In this document: positions 18,557 to 27,685 of the stretch, one piece after another | How the letters are laid out: the number at the start of each line of letters is the position of its first letter | Numbering within the stretch: the first letter of the stretch is position 1 | Assembly: GCF_011082725.1 (NCBI RefSeq) | Contig: NZ_CP049715.1 | Span: forward strand, 496,001 to 560,000 | Origin: Apibacter sp. B3706 | GTDB taxonomy: Bacteria > Bacteroidota > Bacteroidia > Flavobacteriales > Weeksellaceae | Length of the DNA stretch: 64,000 bases | Direction of reading: 5' to 3' | Program-made: the position numbers and the translations under genes | Notes under the pieces: model-generated | What the model was told of the DNA's origin: nothing | Databases searched by the model: none | The model's input: the letters and a program-made list of their open reading frames with translations, nothing else

Positions 18557-20824
18557 TTATAATTTAAAATCAAATCCCAAATAAAACATTGAAGATACAA
18601 TAGGAGCATAAATTAAAGAAGTATCGAAATAAGAACCAAAAGGGTTTTCCGGATTTATAATAGGATTTTTTTGTTTATAGCCTCCCAAATTTTCCACTCC
18701 TAGATAAGATCTAAACTTATCTGTAAAATATCTGGATAGTTGAGCATTCATTAAAGTATAATTAGGCGAAAACGATTTTCGCTGATATTCTATCGGATTT
18801 TTAGAGGTGTCCGGAAGTCTTTGTTTTCCTATATATTGCAATGTAAAGTCCAATGCCCATTTACTTTTGTTTTCAGTTTCTAGAGTAGAATATGATATAG
18901 AAAATAAGCCTCTGTTTTTAGAAGTAAAGGGAACTTGTCGCCTGCCATCCAAATAATCGGCTTTAATATCATACCATTTATAAGCAAAATGCAATTCCAG
19001 ATTGGAAATAGGAATAATATCCCATACTGCCTGAAAAGTATTTGAAAAAGATTTTCCATCTAAATTATAAAACCAAAGCGCTTGAGACGATCGATCCAAG
19101 TCTATAAGAACTTGTTTTTTAAAATCCGTTCGGTAAAAATCGATCGTAAACGTATTCTTGATAGCTCCAATTTTAAAATCCTGAATTATACTACCTCCAT
19201 AGTTCCATGCAATTTCATGTTTTAAACCATAAATATCGCCATGGTTTGATTGAATATGTACCTTACGAGACGAAGCAAAATACTGCATATTTTCAGAAAA
19301 TATATTGGCTGTTCTCATGCCTTTTCCCGCAGCTAATCGAAGGGTTGTTTTAGGCAAGAAAGAATATTTAATATTAATTCTTGGTAACACTTGGTTTCCC
19401 GCCAAATTGTGAAAATCAGTTCTGGCGCCCAATACTAAAGTTACATTTTTAATTGCAGTAGTAGTATATTCGGCAAAAATCCCGGGTACATTTTCAGTTC
19501 TTTTATAATTGGAATTTTCAAAATCCTCATTGAAAGCATCATGAAGATAACTTGCACCTAAGGTATATTTGTGATTCGTGTTACCAATGATACTCTCAAA
19601 TAATAAATTGGTAAAAAATGAATTTTCATTACCATTATATACCCTTTGACCGAAATAACTATCAATAGTATGATGAATAAATTTAGTTTGTAAACCTATG
19701 CTTTGATAAGGTTTAGTAAGAAAGACAAATCCGGTTTTATTCCAGATTTCAAAATGTGTATTTTCAATACCTAGTCCATAATGATTTTGAGTCAAACGGT
19801 CTGTTGATTCTCTGAATTTTTTTTGACCTCCGATTTGTTTATCATAAAGCGCCTGAATACCTATTTGAGAACCCCATCCGTTTTTTTTAATACCGTCATA
19901 ATGGATGATATCCATTACATTTAGTTGTTTGGAAAGAGGACTATCAAGATATCCGTCATGATTCATATCTTCTTTAGCAAACCTTCCGCTCAAATGAGTT
20001 AATGTGGTATTACTCCAATTATTGGAAATAGAAGATGCATTGACAACATTAAATTCCAAACGAGCATTTTGATTTGCAAAAAAATTGATAGTGGTAAAAT
20101 TTTTATCTTTATACTTCATCAATTCAGTATTTATTTGACCGGTTATAGCCTCGTAGCCATTAGTAACAGTGCTGCCTCCTTTGGTAAGTTGAATACTGTT
20201 TATCCATGTGCCGGGTATAAAATTTATTCCACTGGCGGTGGACAATCCTCTTACCTCCGGCATATTATCAACGGTTAAGGAAGTATATTTTTGATCTAAT
20301 CCTAACATTTTAATCTGTTTTGAACCCGTTACTGCATTGGTTGTAGAAATATCCACAGTAGGATTTGTTTCAAAACTTTCAGCCAAATTACAACAGGCGG
20401 CTTTCAACAATTCCGTTTTATTAATTGTATAGGTAAGAGCAGCAGAATTGGCTTTTATACTTACCGCCTTGGCTCTTTGTCGGACAACAACCTCATCCAA
20501 TACTTTCTCTGAAGAAGAAGGTTTGGGTTCTAAAAAAATATCTAGGGGATGATCAACATCATCAATTTTAATTTCTTGAGAAATAAAGCCGTCCTTTGCA
20601 GCTTCAATAGTATAGAGACCGTCGTGGTACATCAGCTCAAAATTGCCTAAGCTGTCAGTAACAGTTTTCATGATCGGGTGTTCTTTCCAATTTACATCAG
20701 CTCCCCGAACGGGTATATTTTCTCCATTTTCCAAAGTAGTTAGTATACGACCTTTTAATGTTTTATGCTGGGCTACAGCCAATAGACCGTAAACGAGCAA
20801 AAACATACTTATATATTTTTTCAT
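18557..20824 (-). CDS. TonB-dependent outer-membrane receptor, probably for a metal such as copper
   Basis: Outer-membrane receptor of 755 residues. It has a signal peptide (about 1-18, ending AVAQ), a carboxypeptidase-regulatory-like beta domain (about 22-98), a plug domain (about 110-240) and a beta barrel to the C-terminal LGFDFKL, which ends in an aromatic-rich strand. The plug begins with an unusual Cys-Cys pair in KAACCNLAESFETNPTVD (Cys144-Cys145). In Bacteroidota this CCNL-SFETNP-VD pattern is typical of receptors found next to Cys-rich or heavy-metal-associated proteins. The gene just upstream encodes a Cys-rich HYC_CC_PP-type protein, which supports a metal role. Substrate identity is inference; a siderophore or other ligand is not excluded. 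Confidence 0.85.
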   Translation of the reverse strand: MKKYISMFLLVYGLLAVAQHKTLKGRILTTLENGENIPVRGADVNWKEHPIMKTVTDSLGNFELMYHDGLYTIEAAKDGFISQEIKIDDVDHPLDIFLEPKPSSSEKVLDEVVVRQRAKAVSIKANSAALTYTINKTELLKAACCNLAESFETNPTVDISTTNAVTGSKQIKMLGLDQKYTSLTVDNMPEVRGLSTASGINFIPGTWINSIQLTKGGSTVTNGYEAITGQINTELMKYKDKNFTTINFFANQNARLEFNVVNASSISNNWSNTTLTHLSGRFAKEDMNHDGYLDSPLSKQLNVMDIIHYDGIKKNGWGSQIGIQALYDKQIGGQKKFRESTDRLTQNHYGLGIENTHFEIWNKTGFVFLTKPYQSIGLQTKFIHHTIDSYFGQRVYNGNENSFFTNLLFESIIGNTNHKYTLGASYLHDAFNEDFENSNYKRTENVPGIFAEYTTTAIKNVTLVLGARTDFHNLAGNQVLPRINIKYSFLPKTTLRLAAGKGMRTANIFSENMQYFASSRKVHIQSNHGDIYGLKHEIAWNYGGSIIQDFKIGAIKNTFTIDFYRTDFKKQVLIDLDRSSQALWFYNLDGKSFSNTFQAVWDIIPISNLELHFAYKWYDIKADYLDGRRQVPFTSKNRGLFSISYSTLETENKSKWALDFTLQYIGKQRLPDTSKNPIEYQRKSFSPNYTLMNAQLSRYFTDKFRSYLGVENLGGYKQKNPIINPENPFGSYFDTSLIYAPIVSSMFYLGFDFKL

Positions 20825-20950
20825 TTTTTGTTATTTAGTTATAAAAAATTGATTTTTAAACCGGCATTACTGAATGTTGATTATATACAATAATGCATCT
20901 TATCCTATCTTATATAAAATAGAATAAACTGAACCATGAAAAAATATACG

Positions 20951-21361
20951 TTATCCGTAGTAGGTATAACGACAATAAAATTTATATAATTGATAAACAG
21001 GGGGAGGAGGGTTACAATAAAGTTGTGCTATACCCTCTTGTTGAGAAGATGCCCAATTAAATAGATTCCAATTTACATTGGGAATAATTCCCAGAACTGT
21101 AAAAATTAAATGTTGAAAATTGGAATCAAATGAAAAAAAGCTATTTTCGTTCGATTTTATTAGGACGTCCTTACAGCAAAAATCTCTTTCAAAAGAAGGA
21201 TAATCCTTTTTCTCAGAATGTTTTAATTCGTTGGAAAATTTTTTGAAATTAATGGTATAGCCAATATTTTCTCCGTGACACCAATTTTGGTATATGAAGA
21301 GATTAAGATTTGCAAATAAAACCAAGCAAATCAAAAGTATAGACTGAATTAATTTCATCAA
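20951..21361 (-). CDS. Cys-rich exported protein of HYC_CC_PP type
   Basis: A 136-residue protein with one N-terminal hydrophobic segment (about residues 4-24) and spaced motifs: WCHGE at 27-31, FCCKD at 61-65 and CNPPPPVY at 116-123. This order (His/Cys, then Cys-Cys, then poly-Pro) is that of the Bacteroidota HYC_CC_PP family, although the first motif reads WCH rather than HYC. The rest of the protein has no recognisable enzyme motif. It sits 126 bases upstream of a TonB receptor that itself carries a Cys-Cys pair, so the two probably act together in binding or delivering a thiophilic metal. The partnership is inferred from context; the exact biochemical role of the family is not established. 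Confidence 0.7.
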   Translation of the reverse strand: MMKLIQSILLICLVLFANLNLFIYQNWCHGENIGYTINFKKFSNELKHSEKKDYPSFERDFCCKDVLIKSNENSFFSFDSNFQHLIFTVLGIIPNVNWNLFNWASSQQEGIAQLYCNPPPPVYQLYKFYCRYTYYG

Positions 21362-21428
21362 GTAAAGATAAAAAAATTATTTGGATTGGCCGGTTGAAAT
21401 TAATTGCATGATATAAAAATCAATGATA

Positions 21429-22937
21429 CTAATGCTTAAAATGACGTATTCCCGTAAATATCATAGGAATATTGTATTCATTACAAGCCTCAATGCTTTC
21501 TTTATCACGTATGGAACCTCCGGGCTGAATAATAGCAGTTATACCATTCTTTGCGGCGGTATCTACTACATCTCGAAAGGGAAAGAATGCATCAGAAGCC
21601 AAAACCAAATGATCGGTTCTTTTTTCTTTGGCACGTTCAATTGCTTCTTGAGCCGCCCATATTCTATTAGTTTGTCCCGAACCAATACCCAGGGCTTGGA
21701 AATCAGAAGCAACCACAATAGCATTGGATTTGGCATGTTTAACTATTTTTTGAGCAAAAATTAAATCTTCCAATTGTTTTTTGTCAGGAGCTGAATTTGT
21801 TACTTGAGTAAAATCAGTAGCTGCAGCATGATCCACGTCCTGAACTAATAAACCGCCGTCGACCTTAACGAATTCAATTGAATCCGATACAGGGTTGTTT
21901 ACTTTTATAACGCGCAAACTTTTTTTAGAAGATAATACTTGTAAAGCTTCACCCGTAAATGATGGAGCAATAACTATTTCTAAAAAAACGGTTACCAATA
22001 AACGAGCTGTTTCCTCATCAACAGTTCGATTAAAAGCGATGATCCCTCCAAAAATTGAAATTGGATCACATTCAAATGCTTTTTGATAAGCTTCAACTAT
22101 AGTATTTCCCAGAGCTACTCCACAGGGAGTAGAATGTTTTACCGCACAACAGGAAATTTCTGAAAATTCATTAACAACCTTATACGCCATATCCATATCT
22201 CGGAAATTATTAAATGAAAGTTCTTTGCCTTGTAATTGTTCAAAGTCCTTCATAGCTCCGTTTTTGGTTTTATCTATATAAAAGGCTGCTTTTTGATGCG
22301 GATTTTCTCCATACCTTAGATTTTCAACTTTTTCAAAAGAAGTGTTCAAATACTGTGGATAATCATCCTGCAAAAGATATCCGGATATGGCTGCATCATA
22401 AGAAGATGTCAGGTTAAACACTTTACCGGCCAATTTTTTTCGTGTAGTTAAAGAAGTATCTCCATCTTTTTTTAACTCTTCTATTACTAAACTATAATCT
22501 TCAATTTGAGATATAACCGTTACAGAGTGAAAATTTTTTGCAGCTGATCGTAGCATAGTAGGTCCACCTATATCAATAAATTCTATCATTTCCTGCTCTG
22601 ATAATCCTTTATTTAGTTTATCGAAAAACGGATATAAGTTCACAATAACCAGATCTATAGTTTTTATTTTAAGATCATGAATGGATTGTAAATGTTCTTC
22701 TTTTGTTCTGGAAGCCAGTATCCCTCCATGAATAGATGGATGTAACGTTTTAACTCTTCCATCCAATATTTCAGGAAAACCGGTATATTCACTAACTTCG
22801 GTGACATTAAGGCCGTTGGATATTAGATGCTTATAAGTTCCACCGGTTGAAATAATTTCATACCCTTGAGATTGTAAAAAAATTGAAAAATCAATTATAT
22901 TGGTTTTGTCTGAAACACTTATTAAAGCTCTTTTCAT
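21429..22937 (-). CDS. purH: Bifunctional AICAR transformylase / IMP cyclohydrolase
   Basis: Catalyses the last two steps of de novo IMP synthesis in the cytoplasm. The 502 residues contain the MGS-like cyclohydrolase domain at the N-terminus ([39 protein letters not shown] near 61-76) and the transformylase domain from about residue 190 ([27 protein letters not shown] with the catalytic Lys-His, [21 protein letters not shown] near the end). Length is normal. It follows the SRPBCC/GyrI-like gene by 16 bases and is likely co-transcribed with it, an association with no obvious metabolic reason. guaA, another purine gene, lies elsewhere in the window. Confidence 0.95.
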   Translation of the reverse strand: MKRALISVSDKTNIIDFSIFLQSQGYEIISTGGTYKHLISNGLNVTEVSEYTGFPEILDGRVKTLHPSIHGGILASRTKEEHLQSIHDLKIKTIDLVIVNLYPFFDKLNKGLSEQEMIEFIDIGGPTMLRSAAKNFHSVTVISQIEDYSLVIEELKKDGDTSLTTRKKLAGKVFNLTSSYDAAISGYLLQDDYPQYLNTSFEKVENLRYGENPHQKAAFYIDKTKNGAMKDFEQLQGKELSFNNFRDMDMAYKVVNEFSEISCCAVKHSTPCGVALGNTIVEAYQKAFECDPISIFGGIIAFNRTVDEETARLLVTVFLEIVIAPSFTGEALQVLSSKKSLRVIKVNNPVSDSIEFVKVDGGLLVQDVDHAAATDFTQVTNSAPDKKQLEDLIFAQKIVKHAKSNAIVVASDFQALGIGSGQTNRIWAAQEAIERAKEKRTDHLVLASDAFFPFRDVVDTAAKNGITAIIQPGGSIRDKESIEACNEYNIPMIFTGIRHFKH

Positions 22938-22953
22938 TACTATGATTTTACAT

Positions 22954-23994
22954 TTATTCGGTAATTAAATAAAAGGCTTTTCCTTTTACATCATCATCAA
23001 CAGATTGAGGGATATCCTGATATTCTTCCCAGTAAATATTTTTAAGTTTAACTCCGTTTTCTTTAGCATATTTATCTAAAATGTAACGGGTTTTAAAAAG
23101 GGTATGAACGTTTTCATTTATAGGGGTAGTGATAGCTTTTCCGGCAGGTACAGTTATCAAGCTCATAGCAGAATTAGGAGGGTTTATATTGGATTCCACG
23201 GGATAACCTGTATAGAAAATGGTACTTTTAGCCAATGTGTCAAAAGTACTATAATAAACAATAGGATTATCAATATCTTTATAAGAATATTTTAAACTAT
23301 CTGTTAAATAATTTGATATTTCATGTAAAGATTTATACATAGCTTTATAAACATCCTCAGCATTTGTGGAAGTTTCATTTTTAATGGCTAACAATTGAAT
23401 CCCTTTGAAATCAATATATTCAGCATCACCTTCGTGGAGTTGTTTATTCGATCGCCCATTCTGCAACAATATAGAAAGTTTATCAAGACTTTTATTTAAG
23501 CTTTCCTCCAATTTTTGAGAATATAAATAAGCAAAAATGCGAGTAAAATAAGTAAAATTTTCTGTTGTGAGGTGGATGGTTACATTGGTTACTCCTCCGT
23601 TTGATTGAAAATCTATATCCTCGATACAAACTACACCGTTTTCAACAAAAATTATTTGAGATTTTATGGTGTTATTTATTTTACTTTTTAAAATTTTATA
23701 TTCTCCTTTACCTATGGAATGGTCCTTAGCATTATTCCAAGTTAAACTGCTTCCTGTACCTTTATAAGGGGCAAAATAATTAATCCGTGTATTTACAGAA
23801 TCTTCATTAATTAACAAGCCCCAAGAAGCGTAATTTTCAAGATCATTAAATTCCGCAAAGACTTCACTGATTGGATTGTTAAATTCTTTAGTAGTTGTAA
23901 TTTCTATTTTTTTTGGAAGAAAAGATGGCATTATGCATCCGGCAACAATTATCAAAAAAACTAAAAAAAGAAAAATATTAACAATCTTTTTCAT
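22954..23994 (-). CDS. Membrane-anchored SRPBCC-domain protein with GyrI-like C-terminal domain
   Basis: A 346-residue protein that opens with a hydrophobic segment (about 4-21, with Cys20 in VAGCIMPS, a possible lipoprotein cysteine). An SRPBCC/START-like ligand-binding domain follows (about 33-175; [28 protein letters not shown] is characteristic, with the fixed NDLENYASW helix). The second half (about 190-345) looks like a GyrI-like small-molecule-binding domain, ending in KAFYLITE. Both domains bind hydrophobic or aromatic small ligands in other proteins. It is 16 bases upstream of purH. The ligand and role are unknown; the two-domain reading comes from sequence pattern only. Confidence 0.7.
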   Translation of the reverse strand: MKKIVNIFLFLVFLIIVAGCIMPSFLPKKIEITTTKEFNNPISEVFAEFNDLENYASWGLLINEDSVNTRINYFAPYKGTGSSLTWNNAKDHSIGKGEYKILKSKINNTIKSQIIFVENGVVCIEDIDFQSNGGVTNVTIHLTTENFTYFTRIFAYLYSQKLEESLNKSLDKLSILLQNGRSNKQLHEGDAEYIDFKGIQLLAIKNETSTNAEDVYKAMYKSLHEISNYLTDSLKYSYKDIDNPIVYYSTFDTLAKSTIFYTGYPVESNINPPNSAMSLITVPAGKAITTPINENVHTLFKTRYILDKYAKENGVKLKNIYWEEYQDIPQSVDDDVKGKAFYLITE

Positions 23995-24094
23995 GTAAAT
24001 AAGAAGTTATTAGACGTAAATAATGAATTTAGTGTGAAAACACAAAGCTACAAAAAACATATATACAGACTTATAAAAAGACTATTAATTTTAA

Positions 24095-24131
24095 AAAGTA
24101 AGGACACTGAACTATGCAATGTCCTTACTTT
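24095..24131 (-). terminator. Terminator of the DUF1573 gene pair
   Basis: A 12-bp perfect stem (24095-24106 with 24120-24131) around a 13-base loop, followed on the minus strand by a T-rich tract. It lies just after the stop of the downstream DUF1573 gene. Confidence 0.8.
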
Positions 24132-24152
24132 AAATATTTTAAATTATTACAA

Positions 24153-24557
24153 TTATTTATCAGTACTAGGATTGCTTTCAGGAGCTAAAACAACACCTTC
24201 TATTCTTACCGGTAAATTGGGTTTTTTCTCATCATTAGAAGATATGGTAATGGTTCTGCTGAATCTTCCTACATTAGAAGTATTGTAGGTTACCGTAATT
24301 TCTCCTTTTTTTCCCGGAGCGATAGGTTCTGTAGTCCATTGAGGTACAGTACATCCGCAAGAAGTGTTTATATTGGAAATAATTAACGGTTTATCTCCCA
24401 CATTTTGAATTTTTATAATTCTTTTACCATTAGATCCTTTGTTTACATTCCCATAATCCACCGTATTATTTTCATAATTGGTAATTTTAATTTCCTGAGC
24501 ATTGCTGAAAATGTATGCTCCCAATAGGAATGCCGAACTTAAAACGAACTTTTTCAT
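24153..24557 (-). CDS. Exported DUF1573 protein (second of a tandem pair)
   Basis: A 134-residue secreted protein with a signal peptide (about 1-20, ending SNAQ) and one immunoglobulin-like DUF1573 domain. The family core is clear: DYGNVNKGSNGKRIIKIQN, then PLIISNINTSCGCTVPQW near 57-74, then TVTYNTSNVGRFSRTITI. The CGC pair is typical of the family. A short hydrophilic tail (LAPESNPSTDK) follows. Its upstream neighbour is a clear paralogue 29 bases away. DUF1573 proteins are abundant in Bacteroidota and probably sit in the periplasm or envelope, but their function is unknown. Confidence 0.88.
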   Translation of the reverse strand: MKKFVLSSAFLLGAYIFSNAQEIKITNYENNTVDYGNVNKGSNGKRIIKIQNVGDKPLIISNINTSCGCTVPQWTTEPIAPGKKGEITVTYNTSNVGRFSRTITISSNDEKKPNLPVRIEGVVLAPESNPSTDK

Positions 24558-24586
24558 GTTTGATATATATTTAACTATTTTTTTAA

Positions 24587-24949
24587 CTATTGAACTTCCC
24601 CTTTAATTTTTAAAAGTTTTCTTGAAATTTTAGGATCATTACTGAATACCTCAATTGATTTGGAAAATTTACCAAGATTCTTTGTATTATACTTAACGTT
24701 TATCTCACCTGATTTACCCGGTAAAATAGGAGTTCTGGTCCATGAAGGTACAGAACAATCACATGATGATTTAACGTTGGAAATAATCAAAGGTTTGTCA
24801 CCTGTATTGGTAAATTTGAAAATTTGATTACCGTCAGAATTTTTTTTAATTATTCCATAATCTATTTGATCTTGACTGAATGTTATAGATTGAGCGGAAA
24901 TGAAACTTCCTAAAAATAGGAGAAAAACTAATATAGCAGTTTTTTTCAT
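24587..24949 (-). CDS. Exported DUF1573 protein (first of a tandem pair)
   Basis: The frame extends to an ATG at 24979, but the ATG at 24949 gives a standard signal peptide, MKKTAILVFLLFLGSFISAQ, and a 120-residue protein; the extra ten residues would spoil it. One DUF1573 domain follows, with DYGIIKKNSDGNQIFKF, IISNVKSSCDCSVPSW and KYNTKNLGKFSKSIEV. It is closely similar to the next gene, so the pair arose by tandem duplication, with CDC here replacing CGC. A -7-like box, TATCTTTA at 24955-24962 on the minus strand, is only 5 bases from the chosen ATG, which would give an almost leaderless mRNA. Confidence 0.82.
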   Translation of the reverse strand: MKKTAILVFLLFLGSFISAQSITFSQDQIDYGIIKKNSDGNQIFKFTNTGDKPLIISNVKSSCDCSVPSWTRTPILPGKSGEINVKYNTKNLGKFSKSIEVFSNDPKISRKLLKIKGEVQ

Positions 24950-25068
24950 ACTTGTAAAGATATAAAATTTTAAATTCACTTTAGCTTAATTTTATTTTCA
25001 AAAATAATACCATCTAATAATATAATTGGTAATAAAAATGAATTTTTTGAAATCATAAACAGAAGGTC

Positions 25069-26136
25069 TTATCTAAATTTAGCTCTTTCATAGGGTAGGG
25101 GCCATAAAGTGTCTATTTCTAAAATATGGGCGGCTTCTAAAGCAAAGTATGGATTACGTAACAGCTCTCTACCCAGGAAAATTAAATCAGCTTCGTTATT
25201 TTCGAGTATTTCTTCTGCTTGAACAGCTTGGGTTATCAATCCAACCGTTCCGGTTATTATGGCAGAATTATTTTTTATTTTATTGGCAAAAGGCACTTGG
25301 TAATTAGGTTTATTGGGTATTTTAGCATGGGGAGTTAAACCACCGGATGAGACATCTAAAACCTCTACACCTAAATTTTTTACTATTTCGGCCAATTCTA
25401 CAGATTCATCAACACTCCAACCGCCTTCTATCCAATCGGTGGCAGAAATTCTAACCCATAGAGAAATTTTTTTAGGAAGTATCTGTTTAATTGCTTCTAT
25501 AATTCTAACCAACAATCGAATTCTATTTTGAAAATTACCTCCGTAATCATCTTTTCTTACATTACTAAGAGGAGATAAAAATTCATGAATAAGATATCCA
25601 TGAGCAGCGTGTATTTCAATAATATCATAACCTGCTTTCACAGCTCTTTCTGCACCTTCTTTAAAATCATTGATAATGATATTTATTTCATCAATAGAAA
25701 GTTCCCTTGGTTTTTGGGAATTGCCGTCGAAAGGAACAGGAGAAGGCGCCACAATAGCCCATTTTTTATATCCTTCATCCAGTTTTTCATTGGGAAGCCA
25801 AGGAATAGGAGTACTAGCTTTTCGTCCTGCATGAGCTAATTGGATACCCGCTAAACAGTTATTATCGTGAATTGATTGCACAATTTCACTTAATTTAAGA
25901 ATATGTTCGTCTTTCCAGATACCCAAATCTTTATAAGTAATTCTACCTTGAGGAGAAACGGCAGAGGCCTCTTGAATAATTGCCGCAACTCCTCCCACCG
26001 CACGGGTTCCATAATGTATTAAGTGCCAATTATTGGCAAAACCATCATGAGCAGAATATTGACACATGGGAGACATTATGATCCTGTTTTTTAGCGTGTT
26101 ACCCTCTAAAGGTAAGGGTTTAAATAATTTTGACAT
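25069..26136 (-). CDS. namA: NADPH-dependent flavin oxidoreductase, YqjM/NamA-like old yellow enzyme
   Basis: FMN enzyme that reduces activated C=C bonds of enones and related electrophiles in the cytoplasm. The 355 residues form the TIM barrel of the OYE family. The N-terminus MSKLFKPLPLEGNTLKNRIIMSPMCQYSA contains Cys25, equivalent to the redox-tuning cysteine of YqjM. HAAHGYLIHEFLSPLSNVRKDDYGG near 178-202 is the family signature, and IFLGRELLRNPYFA near the end contacts FMN. The YqjM subclass, rather than classical OYE, is supported by the cysteine and length. A minus-strand -7 box lies about 76 bases upstream. The physiological substrate is unknown; detoxification is inferred from the family. 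Confidence 0.9.
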   Translation of the reverse strand: MSKLFKPLPLEGNTLKNRIIMSPMCQYSAHDGFANNWHLIHYGTRAVGGVAAIIQEASAVSPQGRITYKDLGIWKDEHILKLSEIVQSIHDNNCLAGIQLAHAGRKASTPIPWLPNEKLDEGYKKWAIVAPSPVPFDGNSQKPRELSIDEINIIINDFKEGAERAVKAGYDIIEIHAAHGYLIHEFLSPLSNVRKDDYGGNFQNRIRLLVRIIEAIKQILPKKISLWVRISATDWIEGGWSVDESVELAEIVKNLGVEVLDVSSGGLTPHAKIPNKPNYQVPFANKIKNNSAIITGTVGLITQAVQAEEILENNEADLIFLGRELLRNPYFALEAAHILEIDTLWPLPYERAKFR

Positions 26137-26211
26137 ACTATTTTTAGGTTTTTATTGTTTTTTTAGATAATATATAATAACTATGATGTTGTTTTTAAAA
26201 CATATACAAAT

Positions 26212-26219
26212 CAAAGTTA
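26212..26219 (-). promoter_or_regulatory. -7 promoter box of the YqjM-like gene
   Basis: TAACTTTG on the minus strand, an exact TAnnTTTG match, implies a leader of about 70 bases before the ATG at 26136. Confidence 0.45.
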
Positions 26220-26272
26220 ATAACTTTACAATGGATACCCCAATTAAAAATAAATTATATTAAAAAATATTA

Positions 26273-26280
26273 TATTTTTG
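26273..26280 (+). promoter_or_regulatory. -7 promoter box of the TolC-HlyD-permease operon
   Basis: TATTTTTG, an exact TAnnTTTG match, lies 22 bases before the ATG at 26303. Confidence 0.55.
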
Positions 26281-26302
26281 TAATTATAATATTTATAAAA
26301 GT

Positions 26303-27676
26303 ATGATAGGATATATCAGAAATTCCTTGACATTAGTGTTAGCTTTTAGCATATCTTTAAGACTCTGTTCTCAATCACTATCATTTTCTGAATCTCAGAT
26401 TATTATGTATAAAGAAAATAATCTGATTAAAGCAGCCGAGAAGCAAGAAGAAGCCTATCAATTTGACTTAAAATCTTACAAAGGATTACGTTTTCCTCAA
26501 TTAGACATTTTTGGAGCCGGTATATACCGAGATAAAAAAATTGGAACCAATTTAAATGGTGCCAGATCAGAAGTTGCAGATGCTTTAAATATTTCAGATC
26601 CTGAAGAATTAGGAAATTGGGATGTAAATCTTCTCAAAAGAGATATAGCCTTAGGAGGACTTAAATTTACTTGGCCATTGTTCACAGGAGGAAAAATTAA
26701 TGCCGCTATTGAAGCTTCAAAATTAAAGGCAGAAATAGGTAATAAAGAGTTAGTAAGTACTAAAAATAAGCTGATTTCGGAATTAGCCGAAAGATATTTT
26801 CAAGTTAAACTAGCTGAAGATGCAGTTTTAGTAAGAAAACAAGTGTTGGACGGAATGAATCAACATTTATATAATGCAACTAAAATGGAACAACAAGGGT
26901 TGATAGCACCTGTTGAAAAACTTCAAGCAGATGTTGCCGTATCAGAAGCTAATCGACAATATCTTGCCGCTCAAAAAGATGCTGAATTGGCAAGAGTAGC
27001 CTTGGCAAATACCTTAGGTATAGATCAAGTTAATGAAGAATTAACAACTCCATTTTTTATTGTTCCTTATTTACATCCGTTAGATTATTACCAGGATTTC
27101 GCCGTTGAAAATTATCCGGAATTACAAAAGCTTAAACTTCAAGTTGAATTAACCGAACAATCAATTAAATCCAAAAAATCAACCTATTACCCAACCATAT
27201 CAGCCTTAGGAAATTCAATTTTAATTCATAATAACCCGATAGGAGGTATGAAAAAAAATAGAAAACCCTGGTCTTTGGGTGTAGGAATGACCTATACTAT
27301 TTTTAATGGTCTGCAATACAAAAATGAAATAAAATCAGCAAAAGCAACTAAAGAAAGTGTGTTATATTCTCAAGATAAAGCTAAAAAAGACATTCGGACT
27401 CTGATTGAAAAAATATTTCAAGACATACAAAAACAAGAAGAACAAATACAAAACTTAGATGTTCAAATAGTTCAAGCAGAAGAATTACTTCGAGTGAGAG
27501 TAAAAGGATTTTCAGAAGGGGTTCAAACCTCAACAGATGTGGTCGATGCTGAAGTTAATTTATCGGGTATAAAGCTGCAAAAAATACAAGCCAGTTATAA
27601 TTATGTGGTCGATTTAGCATCTTTATTAGAATATAGCGGATTAAGTCAAGATTTTATAAAATATACGAATCAATAA
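26303..27676 (+). CDS. TolC-family outer-membrane efflux protein
   Basis: Outer-membrane channel of a tripartite export system. The 457 residues start with a signal peptide (about 1-24, SLTLVLAFSISLRLCSQS) and consist of two repeated coiled-coil halves, with long heptad-rich helices near 140-225 and 330-440 and short beta segments between them (LGGLKFTWPLFTGGKINAAI and GVGMTYTIFNGLQYKNEI), as in TolC repeats. It heads an operon with a membrane-fusion protein and two ABC-2 permeases, so the complex spans both membranes. No regulator gene is adjacent. The exported substrate cannot be read from the sequence. Confidence 0.9.
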   Translation: MIGYIRNSLTLVLAFSISLRLCSQSLSFSESQIIMYKENNLIKAAEKQEEAYQFDLKSYKGLRFPQLDIFGAGIYRDKKIGTNLNGARSEVADALNISDPEELGNWDVNLLKRDIALGGLKFTWPLFTGGKINAAIEASKLKAEIGNKELVSTKNKLISELAERYFQVKLAEDAVLVRKQVLDGMNQHLYNATKMEQQGLIAPVEKLQADVAVSEANRQYLAAQKDAELARVALANTLGIDQVNEELTTPFFIVPYLHPLDYYQDFAVENYPELQKLKLQVELTEQSIKSKKSTYYPTISALGNSILIHNNPIGGMKKNRKPWSLGVGMTYTIFNGLQYKNEIKSAKATKESVLYSQDKAKKDIRTLIEKIFQDIQKQEEQIQNLDVQIVQAEELLRVRVKGFSEGVQTSTDVVDAEVNLSGIKLQKIQASYNYVVDLASLLEYSGLSQDFIKYTNQ

Positions 27677-27685
27677 TCATTTTAT

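Noticed and set aside
24034-24288. Plus-strand 84-codon ORF opposite the DUF1573 gene end
   Set aside because: It runs through the DUF1573 terminator hairpin and its second half is antisense to the DUF1573 gene; no promoter or family features.
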